Below are positions 1-8,776 of a stretch of 64,000 bases of DNA, piece by piece (the stretch's first letter is position 1; each line of letters opens with the position of its first letter). The translations under genes and the position numbers were made by a program. This stretch comes from CAMQRS01 sp964370645. Its GTDB lineage: Bacteria; Bacillota_I; Bacilli_A; Erysipelotrichales; Erysipelotrichaceae. The stretch is from positions 13,131 through 77,130 of the forward strand of contig CAYJJS010000005.1 of the NCBI GenBank assembly GCA_964370645.1, written 5' to 3'. Under the pieces are notes generated by a model. The model was not told the DNA's origin. It searched no databases and was given only the letters and a program-made list of their open reading frames with translations.

Positions 1-30
1 CTTACAAATACAGCTTTGCAAGAAAAATAA
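1..30 (+). CDS. 3' end of an upstream gene (partial)
   Basis: Frame 1 is open from the window edge to a TAA at 28-30 and encodes a tail ending LTNTALQEK. An intrinsic terminator follows five bases later, which is what one expects just after a gene end. Too little remains to name the product. Upstream of spoIIE-tilS in Firmicutes one often finds divIC or an S1-domain protein gene, but nothing here proves that. Confidence 0.35.
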   Translation, partial: LTNTALQEK

Positions 31-34
31 TGAG

Positions 35-63
35 AAAAAGTATGAAAATCATACTTTTTTTTT
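35..63 (+). terminator. Intrinsic terminator
   Basis: Perfect 10-bp stem AAAAAGTATG (35-44) / CATACTTTTT (50-59) with a 5-nt loop, followed by a T run to 63. It ends the upstream gene and isolates the next one. Confidence 0.75.
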
Positions 64-108
64 AGGAAGTTTTTGTATTTCCTCATATATGCGTATAGGA
101 GGATAATT

Positions 109-666
109 ATGGACTATTTAGAGCGATTAAAGTCTTTATTAAAAGAGGGGAATTGTAGTGCAATTGCCAGTGAGCAAAGTTATTGGAAGAGTATATGGGA
201 AGAGTATGTAAAGGATAGTGAAAAATATTTTAAAGGGATGAATCATTTCGAAGCGATTACTCGATTGATATCAGAAAAAAATTATAGTGAAAGATGTAAT
301 AAGTTAAATTGTAAGGAGTTGGGAGTACGGATTAAAGCGGGAGATATATGTTTTATTGATTTTGGAAAAGGGTATCTTAACGAAGCGGGTTTTCAACATT
401 TTGGTTTAATTTTGACGATAAAATTTAATAAAACACTTGTTATTCCAATGACAAGTAATTACAGAACAAGTGCTAGTTGTAGTCAAAAGTTACATTTGTA
501 TCCCCTTGGTAAAATTGAGGGTATGGCAAGAGAGTCGACTTTGTTTTTGAATGATGCAAGATTTATAAATAGTGCTCGAATTATAGATGTAAAAGCTCAT
601 ATTGATGTAAATAGTGATTTGTTTGCAGATATCTATGCACGTTTTTATGAAACTATAAAGTTTTAA
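109..666 (+). CDS. PemK/MazF-like protein with helical N-terminal extension
   Basis: A 185-residue protein. The start at 109 is chosen because AGGAGGA (98-104) lies just upstream; an earlier in-frame ATG at 73 has no ribosome binding site. The first ~75 residues are charged and probably helical. Residues ~85-185 resemble the MazF/PemK beta-barrel: a GDICFIDFG strand, a central FGLILT strand, the V/L-IPMTSN strand typical of the family, and a terminal helix. MazF toxins are mRNA endoribonucleases, normally paired with a small antitoxin encoded just upstream. No antitoxin gene is visible, because the preceding 70 bases hold a terminator. It may be an orphan, a self-contained fusion, or a non-toxic barrel protein. 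The family call is by eye. Confidence 0.6.
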   Translation: MDYLERLKSLLKEGNCSAIASEQSYWKSIWEEYVKDSEKYFKGMNHFEAITRLISEKNYSERCNKLNCKELGVRIKAGDICFIDFGKGYLNEAGFQHFGLILTIKFNKTLVIPMTSNYRTSASCSQKLHLYPLGKIEGMARESTLFLNDARFINSARIIDVKAHIDVNSDLFADIYARFYETIKF

Positions 667-727
667 CACACTTCGACACAATCTTATATTCGCAATGCGT
701 AGAATAAGATGGAACAGGAGTGGAAGT

Positions 728-2533
728 ATGCAAAAGACATATCAATTACAAAAAACAAATTTTCAAATGTATACCTTATTATGTATTCCCTTAGGAATGG
801 TTTTTGGAATCATTCCAAGTGTTTACTTACCTATTTTGGTAAGTGTTATTTTGATTAGATTAACCACAAATATGAAATATTATATTGGGCTATCCATTGG
901 GTTAATCGCTGCAAGTTATGTGTATACACCAAATTTATGCATCATTTATACGGCGTTAGTATGCGTCATTTTACTTATTCATCTGATATTATCCCAGTTA
1001 CACATGCAAGTGTTTCAGGGGGTATTTGTAGGTGTTTGTTTAGCAGTACTTGCGTATATTGGAGGAATGAGCATTTTTAATGCATTCATACATAGTATTA
1101 TTTTTTATGCATTGTATTACAGCTTACAGGAAGTGCAAGAAGTACATATATACGTATACATATTTATATTTTCGTTATACCTAGTATTGAGTGTATATTT
1201 ACCGAATTATTACTTAGCATACGCTTGTCTATTACTTGCATCACTAAGTTTTTTTGTACCTTATTCTTTATTGTTTACATGTATTATTATCTTATATGCA
1301 AGTGGGGTGTATCCCATCGTTTTATTGTATGCGCTATTTGTGAATACACGTAAACAATATCAATTTTTATGGGCAATTGGAGGTTTTGCATTATTGTATT
1401 TTGAGATGTCTTTAGAAGTACTATTGTTTGTATTCGTACTAACTTTAATGTCGATGTTTGTGACAGAAGAAGATGAAAGTGTAAGTCAGGTGAGTGATGA
1501 TTTACAAAAAAGTCATCAATTGCTTCTTCAGCAAAATTTCTATAAGCAAATCATGAATTTTAGTAATATATTTTATGATTTAGGTAAGTATTATGAGTAT
1601 ATGTTTCGTGCAGAGGGATCTTTATTAATTATGATGTCGGAAGCCCTTAGTTATAATGCGAAAATTTGTAAACAATATATTCATGTGAAAGAAACTAAAC
1701 AAAAACGAATTACACAAGCCATACAAGGATATAAATTTAATGTTTTAGAATGTTTGTATGAAGAAGATTACAATCATATTCGAGTAAGTATTCAAGTGGA
1801 TCAACTGTTTGAAGAAGAAATACACGATGTAATATTGCCGCTTGTAGAGAAAATATGCGAATGCAAAATGAAGATTAGACTACCCAAAGCAACTTCTTTT
1901 TTCTTAAAAAAGAAAATGATTGTATTAGAAAGTTTATCGTATATGAATGTGTCTATATTTCGTGATGAGGTTGCTTTATCAAATGTGAATGGGGATCACA
2001 GTACAACCTTTCAAAATGAAAATCAAAGCGTTTGTATTTTGAGTGATGGAATGGGTAAAGGAGAGCAAGCACATAAAATAAGTCAATTAATGATTCAAAT
2101 AGTGGAAAAACTATTGCGAAGTGATGTTCCGCAAGTAGAGTGTGTAAAGCTTATGAATAAGTTTATACACTCGGATTTATATGCAACATTGGATATTTTA
2201 TGTTTTGATCAAAAAAATGCAATGGCATATTTGTCAAAGTCAGCAGCGGCACCAACCTACTTGTATCGTAATGGGCAATTGTTTGAAATAAGTGGTAGTA
2301 GTTTGCCTATTGGTATTGTTGAAAATGTACATGCTGATGTATATCAAATACCATGCTTCAAAGAGGATATTTTTATCATGGTGAGCGATGGTGTTGCGAA
2401 AAGGGAAATTGATGCTTGGAGTAATTTAAAACGATGTAATGCGATTAAAAATGAAGGGATTAACTTTATGAATATTGTGAAACAAAAAATCCGTAAAGAT
2501 GATGCGTCGATAATTATGGCAAAAATACAATGA
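728..2533 (+). CDS. SpoIIE-like membrane PP2C phosphatase
   Basis: A 601-residue protein. The start at 728 has AGGAG at 716-720; the in-frame ATG at 695 has no such site. Residues ~1-260 are a run of hydrophobic helices, then a linker, then a PP2C domain at ~400-600 with the metal-binding DGMGKG at ~440 and SDGVAK at ~553. SpoIIE dephosphorylates the anti-sigma-F antagonist SpoIIAA at the sporulation septum. The architecture and the position just upstream of tilS-hpt-ftsH match spoIIE of spore-forming Firmicutes. It is shorter than the ~820-residue B. subtilis protein, and no other sporulation gene is certain in this window, so a vegetative role is possible. Confidence 0.8.
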   Translation: MQKTYQLQKTNFQMYTLLCIPLGMVFGIIPSVYLPILVSVILIRLTTNMKYYIGLSIGLIAASYVYTPNLCIIYTALVCVILLIHLILSQLHMQVFQGVFVGVCLAVLAYIGGMSIFNAFIHSIIFYALYYSLQEVQEVHIYVYIFIFSLYLVLSVYLPNYYLAYACLLLASLSFFVPYSLLFTCIIILYASGVYPIVLLYALFVNTRKQYQFLWAIGGFALLYFEMSLEVLLFVFVLTLMSMFVTEEDESVSQVSDDLQKSHQLLLQQNFYKQIMNFSNIFYDLGKYYEYMFRAEGSLLIMMSEALSYNAKICKQYIHVKETKQKRITQAIQGYKFNVLECLYEEDYNHIRVSIQVDQLFEEEIHDVILPLVEKICECKMKIRLPKATSFFLKKKMIVLESLSYMNVSIFRDEVALSNVNGDHSTTFQNENQSVCILSDGMGKGEQAHKISQLMIQIVEKLLRSDVPQVECVKLMNKFIHSDLYATLDILCFDQKNAMAYLSKSAAAPTYLYRNGQLFEISGSSLPIGIVENVHADVYQIPCFKEDIFIMVSDGVAKREIDAWSNLKRCNAIKNEGINFMNIVKQKIRKDDASIIMAKIQ

Positions 2534-2551
2534 TTTAGGTATAATGAGTAC

Positions 2552-3781
2552 ATGATTGATAAAAAAGAATTAGATAATAAATCATGGTTAATTGCAGTAA
2601 GTGGTGGGGCAGATTCAATGTGCTTATTGGATTTGTGTTATCAACAAGGGATTTCTATTGTGGTTGGACATGTAAACTATCAAAAACGAGAAAGTGCAAA
2701 CAGGGATATGCAAGGTGTACAAGAGTATTGTGCAAAACGAAACATACCCTGTTTTGTTATGAAGGTAACATCCTATGATACTAGTAATTTTCAAGCACAA
2801 GCAAGAAAAATAAGGTATGATTTTTTTGCGAGAATTTTACAACAAGAACAACTAGATGGTGTGTTGGTTGCACATCATCAGGATGATGTGTTAGAAACAT
2901 ATATGATGCAAAAACAACGAAACATGGAAGTCGATTATTATGGAATTAAGAAGGAAGTTGTTTTCGAAGGGATGCTTGTTAAACGTGTTTTATTATCCTA
3001 TTCAAAGGCACAACTGATTGCTTATTGTGAATCGCACAAAGTAGTATACTATGAAGATGAGTCAAACTTTGAAAATACGTATACTCGTAATAAAGTGCGA
3101 AATGAAGTGATTGCTTTTATGAGTGTGGAAGAAAAAGAATCCATGTTAGCGAAGGTGGACGCAGATAATTTACAAAATAATATGCAAAATGAAGTTGTTG
3201 CGAAGTTGTTGAAGGGTGCAAAAAATGGTATAGATAAGAGTGCATATATGAAGTTGGATAAAACAATACAACGATTACTATTGCGTAAATGGATTGCACA
3301 AACTTGTGATATTTATACATTAAGTAAGCGACAAATCGAAGAAATTCATAGACAAATAACTCATAAAAATACAAACTTTAAGCATAATATAAATGGAGTT
3401 GGTTTTTTGATGAGTGAATATGGAGTGCTGAAAGTTGCTTTACAAGAGCAAATAGAGTACACGTACATAGTAGAAGACGCAATGCCATTCACTTGTCCAT
3501 ATTGTAGTATTGCAATGCAGGGGGAAGTTATTGAGAAGTGTAGTGTTAATGCATCAGATTTTCCATTAACCATTCGAAATGCTAAAGCAGGGGACGCAAT
3601 ACGCTTACGACATGGTACAAAAAAAGTGTCTCGATTCTTTATTGATCGTAAGGTTTCAAAAGAAGAACGCCAAAAGTGGCCAGTTGTTACAAATAAATAT
3701 GGTAAAGTTATCTTTGTTTGTGGGATAGGATGTGATATTGCATATTTTAGTAACAATTATGATTTGTTTGTGTTAAAATAA
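2552..3781 (+). CDS. tilS: tRNA(Ile)-lysidine synthase TilS
   Basis: A 409-residue N-type ATP pyrophosphatase. The PP-loop SGGADS is at residues 17-22, and HHQDD with a following tRNA-binding region lies at ~110. The C-terminal part has the RNAKAGDAIRL and KVSRFFIDRKV elements of the TilS C-terminal domain. It ligates lysine to C34 of the AUA-reading tRNA(Ile), which is essential for decoding. It starts 18 bases after the SpoIIE-like gene and is followed by hpt, the standard Firmicute order. Full length for the family. Confidence 0.95.
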   Translation: MIDKKELDNKSWLIAVSGGADSMCLLDLCYQQGISIVVGHVNYQKRESANRDMQGVQEYCAKRNIPCFVMKVTSYDTSNFQAQARKIRYDFFARILQQEQLDGVLVAHHQDDVLETYMMQKQRNMEVDYYGIKKEVVFEGMLVKRVLLSYSKAQLIAYCESHKVVYYEDESNFENTYTRNKVRNEVIAFMSVEEKESMLAKVDADNLQNNMQNEVVAKLLKGAKNGIDKSAYMKLDKTIQRLLLRKWIAQTCDIYTLSKRQIEEIHRQITHKNTNFKHNINGVGFLMSEYGVLKVALQEQIEYTYIVEDAMPFTCPYCSIAMQGEVIEKCSVNASDFPLTIRNAKAGDAIRLRHGTKKVSRFFIDRKVSKEERQKWPVVTNKYGKVIFVCGIGCDIAYFSNNYDLFVLK

Positions 3782-3804
3782 AAATATTGTTTTAGGAGGA
3801 TTTA

Positions 3805-4350
3805 ATGATGCATAAAGATGTTGCTGAGATACTATATTCACGTGAAGAAATTGCTGAGAAGTGTAAACAATTGGCGAAGCAAATTAGTGATGATTATAAC
3901 GCGAAAGGAGAAGTTCCATTATTGGTTGCTCTTTTGAAAGGAAGTATTCCTTTTCTTAGTGATTTAATGAAAGAAATTGATATCGATGGATTGGAATTTG
4001 ATGTTATGGATGTTTCAAGCTATGATGGTACAGAGTCAGTTGGAGATGTGAAAATCAACAAAGATTTAGATCGTTCATTACGTGGTGTAAGCGTATTGAT
4101 GGTTGAAGACATTGTAGATACTGGTAGAACTTTGTGTGAAGTGAAAAAGATGCTTTACAATAAAGGTGCAAAGGATGTGAAAATTGTAACATTCTTAGAT
4201 AAGCCGGAGCGTCGTGTAGCGGATGTAAAAGCAGATTATGTTGGATATGTAATAAAAAATGAATTCGTAATCGGTTATGGATTAGATTACAATCAAAAAT
4301 ACCGTAATTTACCTTATGTAGGTGTATTGAAAAGATCTGTGTACGAATAA
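3805..4350 (+). CDS. hpt: Hypoxanthine phosphoribosyltransferase
   Basis: A 181-residue purine salvage enzyme converting hypoxanthine or guanine plus PRPP to IMP or GMP. The PRPP-binding signature VLMVEDIVDTGRT is at residues ~98-110. Two ATG codons lie in tandem at 3805 and 3808; AGGAGGA at 3794-3800 is better spaced for the second, so the true start may be 3808. The gene sits 23 bases after tilS and 12 before ftsH, the conserved tilS-hpt-ftsH arrangement. Confidence 0.95.
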   Translation: MMHKDVAEILYSREEIAEKCKQLAKQISDDYNAKGEVPLLVALLKGSIPFLSDLMKEIDIDGLEFDVMDVSSYDGTESVGDVKINKDLDRSLRGVSVLMVEDIVDTGRTLCEVKKMLYNKGAKDVKIVTFLDKPERRVADVKADYVGYVIKNEFVIGYGLDYNQKYRNLPYVGVLKRSVYE

Positions 4351-4362
4351 TAGGAGGTACGT

Positions 4363-6312
4363 ATGAAAAGAAAAAGTCCTTTAATGTTTTTACCATATGT
4401 AATATTAATACCTCTTCTAGTTTGGATTGTAATGTATGGAGGACGTAATGACGTCGAAACATTCACATACAATGCCTTTGTTAAAGAAGCGGAAGATATG
4501 AAGTTTGGTGAAGTAAACCTTGGAGTGGGAAGTGTTTTATTAGAGGTTGATGGTATATATTATACAGAAAAAGATGGTGAGGAAGTAGAAAATTATTTCT
4601 ACGTACAATTGCCAAAAACAGATGACAACATTGCTTATTTAGAAGATGTGTTAACAGAAAAAGACAATGATGTAAATGTACATGAACCAAATCAAGATAC
4701 ATTTTGGTTGAGTCTAATTTCTAATTTACTACCATTAGTATTAATGGGAGGATTAGCAATTTTCTTTTTAAGTAAAATGGGTGCAGGTGGTCAAAATAAA
4801 GCCTTTGAATTTGCTAAGTCGAAAGCAAAAATAGAAGGGGACATTAAAGTACGATTCAAAGATGTTGCTGGATGTGATGAAGAAAAAGAAGAAGTAAAAG
4901 AAATTATTGATTACTTGAAAAATCCAAAGAAATTCTCAGACATGGGAGCTCGTATTCCAAAAGGAATGTTGATGGTAGGTCCTCCAGGAACTGGGAAAAC
5001 TTTGTTAGCAAAAGCAGTTGCAGGTGAGGCAGATGTACCATTTTTCTCGATTTCAGGTTCTGATTTTGTTGAGATGTTTGTAGGTACTGGGGCGAGCCGT
5101 GTACGTGATATGTTTAAAAAGGCAAAGCAAGCAGCACCATGTATTGTGTTTATTGATGAGATTGATGCAGTAGGTAGACAACGTGGAGCAGGTATGGGTG
5201 GAGGAAACGATGAACGTGAACAAACACTAAACCAAATGCTTGTTGAGATGGATGGAATGGCAGAAAATACAGGAATTGTAATTATTGCTGCAACAAACCG
5301 TCCGGATGTGTTGGATCCTGCGTTATTAAGAAGTGGTCGTTTTGATCGTCAAATCACAGTAAACTTACCTGATAAAAAAGGTCGTAGTGAAATTTTGGCA
5401 GTACATGCAAGAAACAAAAAATTGGCAAGTGGTGTTGAGTTAGAAAATTTAGCGAAGAGAACACCAGGATTTTCTGGAGCAGATTTAGAAAATGTATTGA
5501 ATGAAGGTGCAATTTTAGCAGTACGTGATAAGAGAACTGCAATTACTATGGAAGATTTAGATGAGGCAATTGACCGTGTTATGATGGGGCCTGCCAAAAA
5601 ATCTAAAAAGTATAATGAAGATGATAAAAAATTAGTGGCTTATCATGAAGCTGGGCATGCTGTTATTGGAATTAAATTAAAAGATGCTGACATGGTTCAA
5701 AAAGTGACTATTATTCCTAGAGGGGATGCTGGTGGTTATAACTTAATGACACCTAGAGAAGAGAAATACTTCCACCGTAAGAAAGAATACATGGCGCAGA
5801 TTACAGGATTGCTTGGAGGGCGTGTTTCAGAAGAAATCGTCTTTGGAGAAATTAGTGCTGGTGCAGTGAATGATATTGAGAAAATTACAAAAATTGCGAA
5901 AGCAATGGTCCGTGTATTTGGGATGTCTAGTTTAGGACCTATTCAATATGCAGATCCACAAGGTAATGTGTTCTTAGGAAGAGACTACAATAGTGGAAAT
6001 AACTATTCTGGTGAAGTAGCGAGTGAAATTGATAAAGAAGTACGTCAAATTGTTGATGCGTGTCATGAACAATGTAAACAAATACTGACAGATAATATTG
6101 ATTTATTGCATTTGATTGCGCAAACTTTAATAGAAGAAGAAACGTTGACACATGAACAAATTAATAACTTAGTAGAGTTTGGTACATTGACTAACCCAAC
6201 AATACAAGAAGAAGCAAAACCACAAGAAGAAGCAAACCAAGAGGTTGTTGAATCAGTGGAAGAAGTAGTAGAAGATGAAACTCGTGTTGAGGAAGAAAAA
6301 AGTGCTGAATAG
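4363..6312 (+). CDS. ftsH: ATP-dependent zinc metalloprotease FtsH
   Basis: A 649-residue membrane AAA+ protease. Transmembrane helices are near residues 8-25 and 116-137 with a short extracytoplasmic domain between. The Walker A GPPGTGKT is at ~206, Walker B FIDEIDA follows, the second region of homology is ATNRPDVLDPALLRSGRFD, and the zinc site HEAGH is at ~428. It degrades misfolded and regulatory membrane and cytoplasmic proteins. The C-terminus is a Glu-rich tail typical of Firmicute FtsH. The last codons form the 5' arm of a terminator. Confidence 0.97.
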   Translation: MKRKSPLMFLPYVILIPLLVWIVMYGGRNDVETFTYNAFVKEAEDMKFGEVNLGVGSVLLEVDGIYYTEKDGEEVENYFYVQLPKTDDNIAYLEDVLTEKDNDVNVHEPNQDTFWLSLISNLLPLVLMGGLAIFFLSKMGAGGQNKAFEFAKSKAKIEGDIKVRFKDVAGCDEEKEEVKEIIDYLKNPKKFSDMGARIPKGMLMVGPPGTGKTLLAKAVAGEADVPFFSISGSDFVEMFVGTGASRVRDMFKKAKQAAPCIVFIDEIDAVGRQRGAGMGGGNDEREQTLNQMLVEMDGMAENTGIVIIAATNRPDVLDPALLRSGRFDRQITVNLPDKKGRSEILAVHARNKKLASGVELENLAKRTPGFSGADLENVLNEGAILAVRDKRTAITMEDLDEAIDRVMMGPAKKSKKYNEDDKKLVAYHEAGHAVIGIKLKDADMVQKVTIIPRGDAGGYNLMTPREEKYFHRKKEYMAQITGLLGGRVSEEIVFGEISAGAVNDIEKITKIAKAMVRVFGMSSLGPIQYADPQGNVFLGRDYNSGNNYSGEVASEIDKEVRQIVDACHEQCKQILTDNIDLLHLIAQTLIEEETLTHEQINNLVEFGTLTNPTIQEEAKPQEEANQEVVESVEEVVEDETRVEEEKSAE

Positions 6313-6321
6313 CACTTTTTT
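6296..6321 (+). terminator. Intrinsic terminator overlapping the ftsH stop
   Basis: Perfect 11-bp stem AAAAAAGTGCT (6296-6306) / AGCACTTTTTT (6311-6321), loop GAAT. The stop codon TAG at 6310-6312 spans the end of the loop and the start of the 3' arm, so coding sequence and terminator share bases. Confidence 0.8.
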
Positions 6322-6335
6322 ACTAGGAGGAAACG

Positions 6336-6977
6336 ATGAATTATAGTGTTATTTTATTGGCTGCAGGGAAAGGAAGTCGCAGTCAGTTGGATTATAATAA
6401 AGTGTTTTATACATTTGAAAATGATGAGGTATTAATTCAAAAGAGTGCTACACATTTTTTAGAGGATGATGCATGTAAGGAAATTATTATTACAACTACA
6501 CCACAAGAAATAGAGAAGATGAGAAGTTTATTTACTCATTCTAAGGTTTCATTCGTATTTGGAGGAGATACGCGTCAAGATAGCGTGCTAGCTGCATTAC
6601 AAAGCGTACAAGAGGATTATGTAATGATTCATGATGGAGCACGTTGTTTTCTTTCGAAGAATACCATAGATGCTTGTAAGGAGACTTTATCGTATGCTGA
6701 TGCATGTGTGGTGATGGTTGCTTGTATTGATTCTATGAAACGTGTAGTAGATCATAAAGTAGTAGAAACACTTGATAGAGAAACTTTGTATAATGCACAA
6801 ACTCCACAATGTTTCAAAACACAATTGATTAAAGCTTGTTATGAACAAGGGAAAAAGGAAGGTTTCATTGCCAGTGATGACACGACTTTAGTGAGTACAT
6901 TTAGCGATTGTGATATTTATGTAGTCAAAGGTGAGTATACCAATATAAAAGTTACGACACCTAAAGATTTAAAATAA
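6336..6977 (+). CDS. ispD: 2-C-methyl-D-erythritol 4-phosphate cytidylyltransferase
   Basis: A 213-residue enzyme of the non-mevalonate isoprenoid pathway, making CDP-ME from MEP and CTP. Hallmarks are the N-terminal LLAAGKGSR nucleotide loop, GGDTRQDSV at ~75, IHDGARCF at ~95 and a TDDTTLV-like SDDTTLV near 185. It is slightly shorter than the usual ~230 residues. An AGGAGG site lies at 6325-6330, directly after the ftsH terminator. Confidence 0.92.
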   Translation: MNYSVILLAAGKGSRSQLDYNKVFYTFENDEVLIQKSATHFLEDDACKEIIITTTPQEIEKMRSLFTHSKVSFVFGGDTRQDSVLAALQSVQEDYVMIHDGARCFLSKNTIDACKETLSYADACVVMVACIDSMKRVVDHKVVETLDRETLYNAQTPQCFKTQLIKACYEQGKKEGFIASDDTTLVSTFSDCDIYVVKGEYTNIKVTTPKDLK

Positions 6978-7090
6978 CTTGTGAAAATTTAAACAAATTT
7001 GATGAAATACAGCTTTTTTTGAATAAGACACTTTATTTTTATATGTTTTTAGAGTAGAATAAGAGTGTTAAATATAGGAGGAAATATAAA

Positions 7091-7957
7091 ATGCCATTAG
7101 TATCAGCAAAAGAAATGCTTGTAAAAGCACACGCGGGGAAATACGCAGTAGGACAATTTAACATCAACAACTTAGAATGGACAAAAGAAATTTTATTAGC
7201 AGCTCAAGAAGCAAACTCACCAGTAATTTTAGGAGTTTCTGAAGGAGCAGGGAAATACATGACTGGATATAAAACAGTTGTAGGTATGGTAAGTGCTATG
7301 GTGGATTCTTTAGGAATCACTGTACCAGTTGCTTTACACTTAGACCACGGGTCATACGAAGGGGCAAAAGCTTGTATCGAAGCTGGATTCTCATCAATTA
7401 TGTTTGATGGATCTCACTACCCATTCGAAGAAAACTTAGCAAAATCAAAAGAAATCATTGAAATTTGTCAATCAAAAGGAATTTCAGTGGAATGTGAAGT
7501 TGGTTCAATCGGTGGAGAAGAAGATGGAGTAATCGGTAACGGTGAAGTTGCAGATCCACAAGAGTGTAAAACAATCGCTGACTTAGGAGTAGATATGTTA
7601 GCTGCTGGAATTGGAAACATCCATGGAAAATACCCAGAAAACTGGACTGGATTAAACTTTGAAGTTTTAGCAGAAATCCAAGATGTAACAAATGGAAAAC
7701 CATTAGTATTACATGGAGGGTCAGGAATTCCTGCTGATCAAATCGCAAAAGCAATCTCTTTAGGAGTTTCTAAAATTAACGTTAACACAGAGTTACAATT
7801 AGTATTCGCTGATGCAACTAGAGCATACGTTGAAGCTGGAAAAGATAAAGAAGGAAAAGGATACGATCCACGTAAATTATTAGCACCAGGTGCTGCTGCA
7901 ATTCGTTCAAAAGTAATCGAAATGATGAGCGAATTTGGTTCAAAAGGACAAGCATAA
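7091..7957 (+). CDS. fba: Class II fructose-1,6-bisphosphate aldolase
   Basis: A 288-residue zinc-dependent glycolytic aldolase splitting fructose-1,6-bisphosphate into two triose phosphates. Zinc and catalytic motifs include the LHLDHGS segment at ~80, the GGEEDGV loop at ~140 and LHGGSGIP at ~205. Codon use is visibly more biased (GGA, TTA, AAA, CCA) than in neighbouring genes, as expected for a highly expressed glycolytic gene. It is monocistronic, with a strong terminator behind it. Confidence 0.96.
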   Translation: MPLVSAKEMLVKAHAGKYAVGQFNINNLEWTKEILLAAQEANSPVILGVSEGAGKYMTGYKTVVGMVSAMVDSLGITVPVALHLDHGSYEGAKACIEAGFSSIMFDGSHYPFEENLAKSKEIIEICQSKGISVECEVGSIGGEEDGVIGNGEVADPQECKTIADLGVDMLAAGIGNIHGKYPENWTGLNFEVLAEIQDVTNGKPLVLHGGSGIPADQIAKAISLGVSKINVNTELQLVFADATRAYVEAGKDKEGKGYDPRKLLAPGAAAIRSKVIEMMSEFGSKGQA

Positions 7958-7966
7958 TTTAGAAGG

Positions 7967-8000
7967 AAGATGAATTCATTAAGAATTCGTCTTTTTTTTT
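7967..8000 (+). terminator. Intrinsic terminator of fba
   Basis: Stem AAGATGAATTC (7967-7977) / GAATTCGTCTT (7983-7993), 11 pairs with one wobble, loop ATTAA, then a run of T to 8000. Confidence 0.85.
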
Positions 8001-8072
8001 GAAAAAAAGTTAAAATTTAATGAATATTTTGTCGAACTTTGTTAATATATATAAGTAAAAAAGGAGAGAACC

Positions 8073-8762
8073 ATGGATTATACAAATCAAGTAGAAATGT
8101 TTAATGAAAAAAAGCTTTCTACAAATAAAAGATGGATTGAAAAAGGTGTTTATATTATGGATCCAAACAACACATATATCGATGAAGATGTAGTGATTGG
8201 AGAAGGTAGTACAATTTACCCCAATGTATTTCTATTAAAAGGAAGTCAAATTGGATGCAATACTACAATTTTACCTAATTCATTCATTGTAAACTCTAAA
8301 ATTGGTGATGGAGTTACCATTGATTCAAGCAAGGTCAGTGATAGTGAAGTTGGTGACAACAGCGTAGTTGGACCTATGTCACATTTACGTAATGAGACAA
8401 AAATTATTGGAAATGCAAGAATTGGAAATTTTGTAGAGTTTAAAAAATCCGTTTTCGGGCAAGGTAGTAAGTGTGCACACTTAACGTACATCGGAGATAC
8501 TGAAGTTGGAAAAGATGTAAATTTCGGATGTGGAGTAGTCACTGTGAATTATGATGGTAAAAATAAATTTAAAACGATCATAAAAGATGGTGTATTTGTG
8601 GGTAGCAATGTAAACCTAATTGCACCGTTAACAATTGGTGAAAATGCTGTACTAGCAGCAGGTAGTACAATTACAGAGAATGTGGGAGCTGGCGATTTGG
8701 CCATTGCTAGATCACATGCAGTTGTAAAACAAGGTTATGGAATTAAATATAAAAATAAATAG
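8073..8762 (+). CDS. GlmU-type glucosamine-1-phosphate acetyltransferase, C-terminal half only
   Basis: A 229-residue protein aligning only with the left-handed beta-helix acetyltransferase half of GlmU; the ~230-residue uridylyltransferase domain is absent. The first ~25 residues match the GlmU linker helix, then hexapeptide repeats run from about DPNNTYI onward. Residues matching the E. coli GlmU acetyltransferase site are present: Arg in HLRNET, Lys in VEFKKS, His and Tyr in HLTY (~136-139), Asn in VNFG and Lys in GKNKFK. Acetylation of GlcN-1-P is therefore plausible, but UDP-GlcNAc formation would need another protein. It stands directly before prs, where full glmU usually sits. Its own ATG has GGAGAG upstream; no pyrophosphorylase-like frame is seen 5' of it. 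Confidence 0.85.
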   Translation: MDYTNQVEMFNEKKLSTNKRWIEKGVYIMDPNNTYIDEDVVIGEGSTIYPNVFLLKGSQIGCNTTILPNSFIVNSKIGDGVTIDSSKVSDSEVGDNSVVGPMSHLRNETKIIGNARIGNFVEFKKSVFGQGSKCAHLTYIGDTEVGKDVNFGCGVVTVNYDGKNKFKTIIKDGVFVGSNVNLIAPLTIGENAVLAAGSTITENVGAGDLAIARSHAVVKQGYGIKYKNK

Positions 8763-8776
8763 GAGAATTTAAAACA

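Noticed and set aside
8395..8425. Apparent loss of the catalytic His of GlmU, with Arg in the ARIGNFVE segment
   Set aside because: On realigning, the catalytic His belongs to the HLTY motif further on, and it is present. The His in the AHVGNFVE segment of the E. coli protein is not the catalytic one.
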